This document shows, piece after piece, positions 62,932-64,000 of a stretch of DNA of 64,000 nucleotides (position 1 is its first letter; each line of letters opens with the position of its first letter). The notes beneath the pieces are model-generated. The model ran no database searches and was not told the origin of the DNA. It worked only from the letters and a program-made list of their open reading frames with translations. Source of the DNA: Evansella clarkii (GTDB lineage: Bacteria; Bacillota; Bacilli; Bacillales; Salisediminibacteriaceae); assembly GCF_002019695.1 (NCBI RefSeq), contig NZ_KV917376.1:4536974-4600973 (forward strand), written 5' to 3'. The position numbers were made by a program, and so were the translations under genes.

Positions 62932-63249
62932 TTATTTGACATTAAAGTACCCGCGAAGCACTTGTGTCAGATAATCAAAGGGGGTTGTTTCCACCTGTCC
63001 ATACCCTCTTTGCGTATGGAGATGAATGGCGTTAGGCAGTTCTCTTTTTAACTGTTTCCTTAACTTTTCTCCCGCATCATCAGCATCCACTAAAATATAC
63101 ACATCTTTGTCCTCAATAGGAAGAATTAATGTTTCAAGCTTCTCATCGCTTAATGTACCGTACGTACAAACTACATCAACCTGTTCATCAAGCACCTTCC
63201 TGACCCGCTCCCGGTCATTTGAGCCCTCTACTATTAATACCTTTTCCAT
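62932..63249 (-). CDS. Small Toprim-domain protein (YusF-like)
   Basis: 105 residues, Toprim fold: Glu in LIVEGSNDRE, then DVYILVDADDAGEKLR with the DxD pair. RNase M5 and primases share this fold, but here no other domain is present. The family (YusF-like) has no settled function; a nuclease or nucleotide-transfer role is possible. It is a single gene with its own terminator. Confidence 0.75.
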   Translation of the reverse strand: MEKVLIVEGSNDRERVRKVLDEQVDVVCTYGTLSDEKLETLILPIEDKDVYILVDADDAGEKLRKQLKRELPNAIHLHTQRGYGQVETTPFDYLTQVLRGYFNVK

Positions 63250-63459
63250 TGCTGATTCATCCTTTTTCCAGTTTAGTGAATACTACTGGCTTTGAAAAGC
63301 AGCCAGCAGGCTGCCCTTCTGTTTATTTTTCCTGCACCTTTTTTCTTCATACTGATAACCTGTTTCCAGCCTCGACACAAGTCACAGACTAACCTGAATG
63401 CTTATTCTCTCTTTGCAGTTATTTTATGACAGAGCGAGCTGTTTTGTCCTTAATACTAT

Positions 63460-63900
63460 TTATGCGTATATATTAATGAGAAGTCCTTTAATCTCTCCGG
63501 TTAATTGCAGGATAGTAAGCCCTTTTTGTTCCTTATTCAGTACAGCATTTGTAAGATCCAGTAATTTACTGTCTACTTCACGGACAATTTTATATACTTT
63601 TGTACGCCCGCGCCGGTTAAAACCTTTACGTTCCTCAAGGCTTAAACCAAGCTTTACTGCATCTTCCATAAATTCCTTCACGAGCTGTTTGTATTTTCTT
63701 AACTCCTCAACCGTTCTGGATTCTGCAAGCGTTTTTCCCTGTTCATCTATTTTGACCATAAGATTATTCAGTCTTTCATACGCCTGATTGTCTCTGCCTT
63801 TTTGCATAATTTCCTGAAATGTAATTTTAGGATCTGTGGAATTATCTTTTTTTTGTGTAATACCGTTCATGCCTGTCCTGCCGACTCTTTGTACGTCCAT
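63460..63900 (-). CDS. yaaR: YaaR family protein (DUF327)
   Basis: 146 residues, the same length as B. subtilis YaaR. Helical and charged, with KITFQEIMQKGRDNQAYERL (in part) and EERKGFNRRGRTKVYKIV. AAAGGAG precedes the ATG. In B. subtilis yaaR lies near yaaQ and holB; the gene on the right edge is not visible here. Its function is unknown. Confidence 0.85.
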   Translation of the reverse strand: MDVQRVGRTGMNGITQKKDNSTDPKITFQEIMQKGRDNQAYERLNNLMVKIDEQGKTLAESRTVEELRKYKQLVKEFMEDAVKLGLSLEERKGFNRRGRTKVYKIVREVDSKLLDLTNAVLNKEQKGLTILQLTGEIKGLLINIYA

Positions 63901-64000
63901 ATGTAAGCTCCTTTACCTTTTGAGACTACTTCTATTATAAGCCAGTTTCCTGGCTGAACCAACCCGGATTTAGCCTTAGCTTCCTGTTTTTATTAAAAAA

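Overview
The window is a chromosomal segment of an endospore-forming Bacillaceae bacterium. Much of the gene order from the left edge to about 39.5 kb follows the Bacillus subtilis res–rluB–spm–dacB–scp–rib–lysA–spoIIA–drm–xerD–fur–nudF block. A NaChBac-type voltage-gated sodium channel and the general gene style suggest an alkaliphilic or haloalkaliphilic lineage (Evansella/Alkalihalobacillus/Salipaludibacillus-like). That placement is an inference. No rRNA, tRNA, intact insertion sequence, prophage or CRISPR array was seen.

Layout. 0–5.7 kb: resABCDE (cytochrome c maturation and redox two-component system; resE runs off the left edge) and rluB. 6.2–11.8 kb: spmB-spmA-dacB, then a spoVA2-like block (YhcN/YlaJ lipoprotein, spoVAC, spoVAD, spoVAEb, divergent DUF421 gene). 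11.9–15.8 kb: sodF, ypuI, scpB-scpA, ypuF. 15.9–20.1 kb: ribT-ribH-ribBA-ribE-ribD behind an FMN riboswitch. 20.2–31.7 kb: ppiB, lysA behind a lysine riboswitch, spoVAF-spoVAEa, sigF-spoIIAB-spoIIAA-dacF, pdp-punA-drm. 32–39.5 kb: xerD, yqzK, fur, spoIIM, an endonuclease Q-like gene, nudF, mciZ, a DUF3866-like gene, yqkF. 39.6–48.3 kb: metabolic genes, including a guanine-riboswitch xpt operon with a purine permease unlike PbuX, and asnO. 48.6–49.0 kb: a non-coding 51-bp tandem repeat array. 49.2–63.9 kb: mixed genes, including SOS-controlled uvrX, the sodium channel, tnrA with its own binding site, rocB, cbpB/darB, namA and yaaR.

Most notable points. (1) A redoxin-family lipoprotein gene at 62211–62738 is split by one in-frame TGA placed as UxxC, with a small hairpin just downstream that fits the general form of a bacterial SECIS. 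It is either a selenoprotein or a fresh nonsense pseudogene. (2) The canonical spoVA operon is absent between sigF and lysA. Only spoVAEa-spoVAF remain there, with their own SigG-like promoter, while spoVAC/AD/AEb sit 12 kb away in a spoVA2-like context. (3) The 51-bp array carries two dyads per unit with compensating changes. (4) Several dispersed intergenic repeat families occur. Two families with different ends share a core of about 78 bp, and another looks like a structured leader.

How genes work together: much of the window serves sporulation and germination (spoIIA/sigF, spoVA, spmAB, dacB, dacF, spoIIM, mciZ, asnO), with respiration and redox control (res, fur, sodF) and riboswitch-controlled riboflavin, lysine and purine supply.
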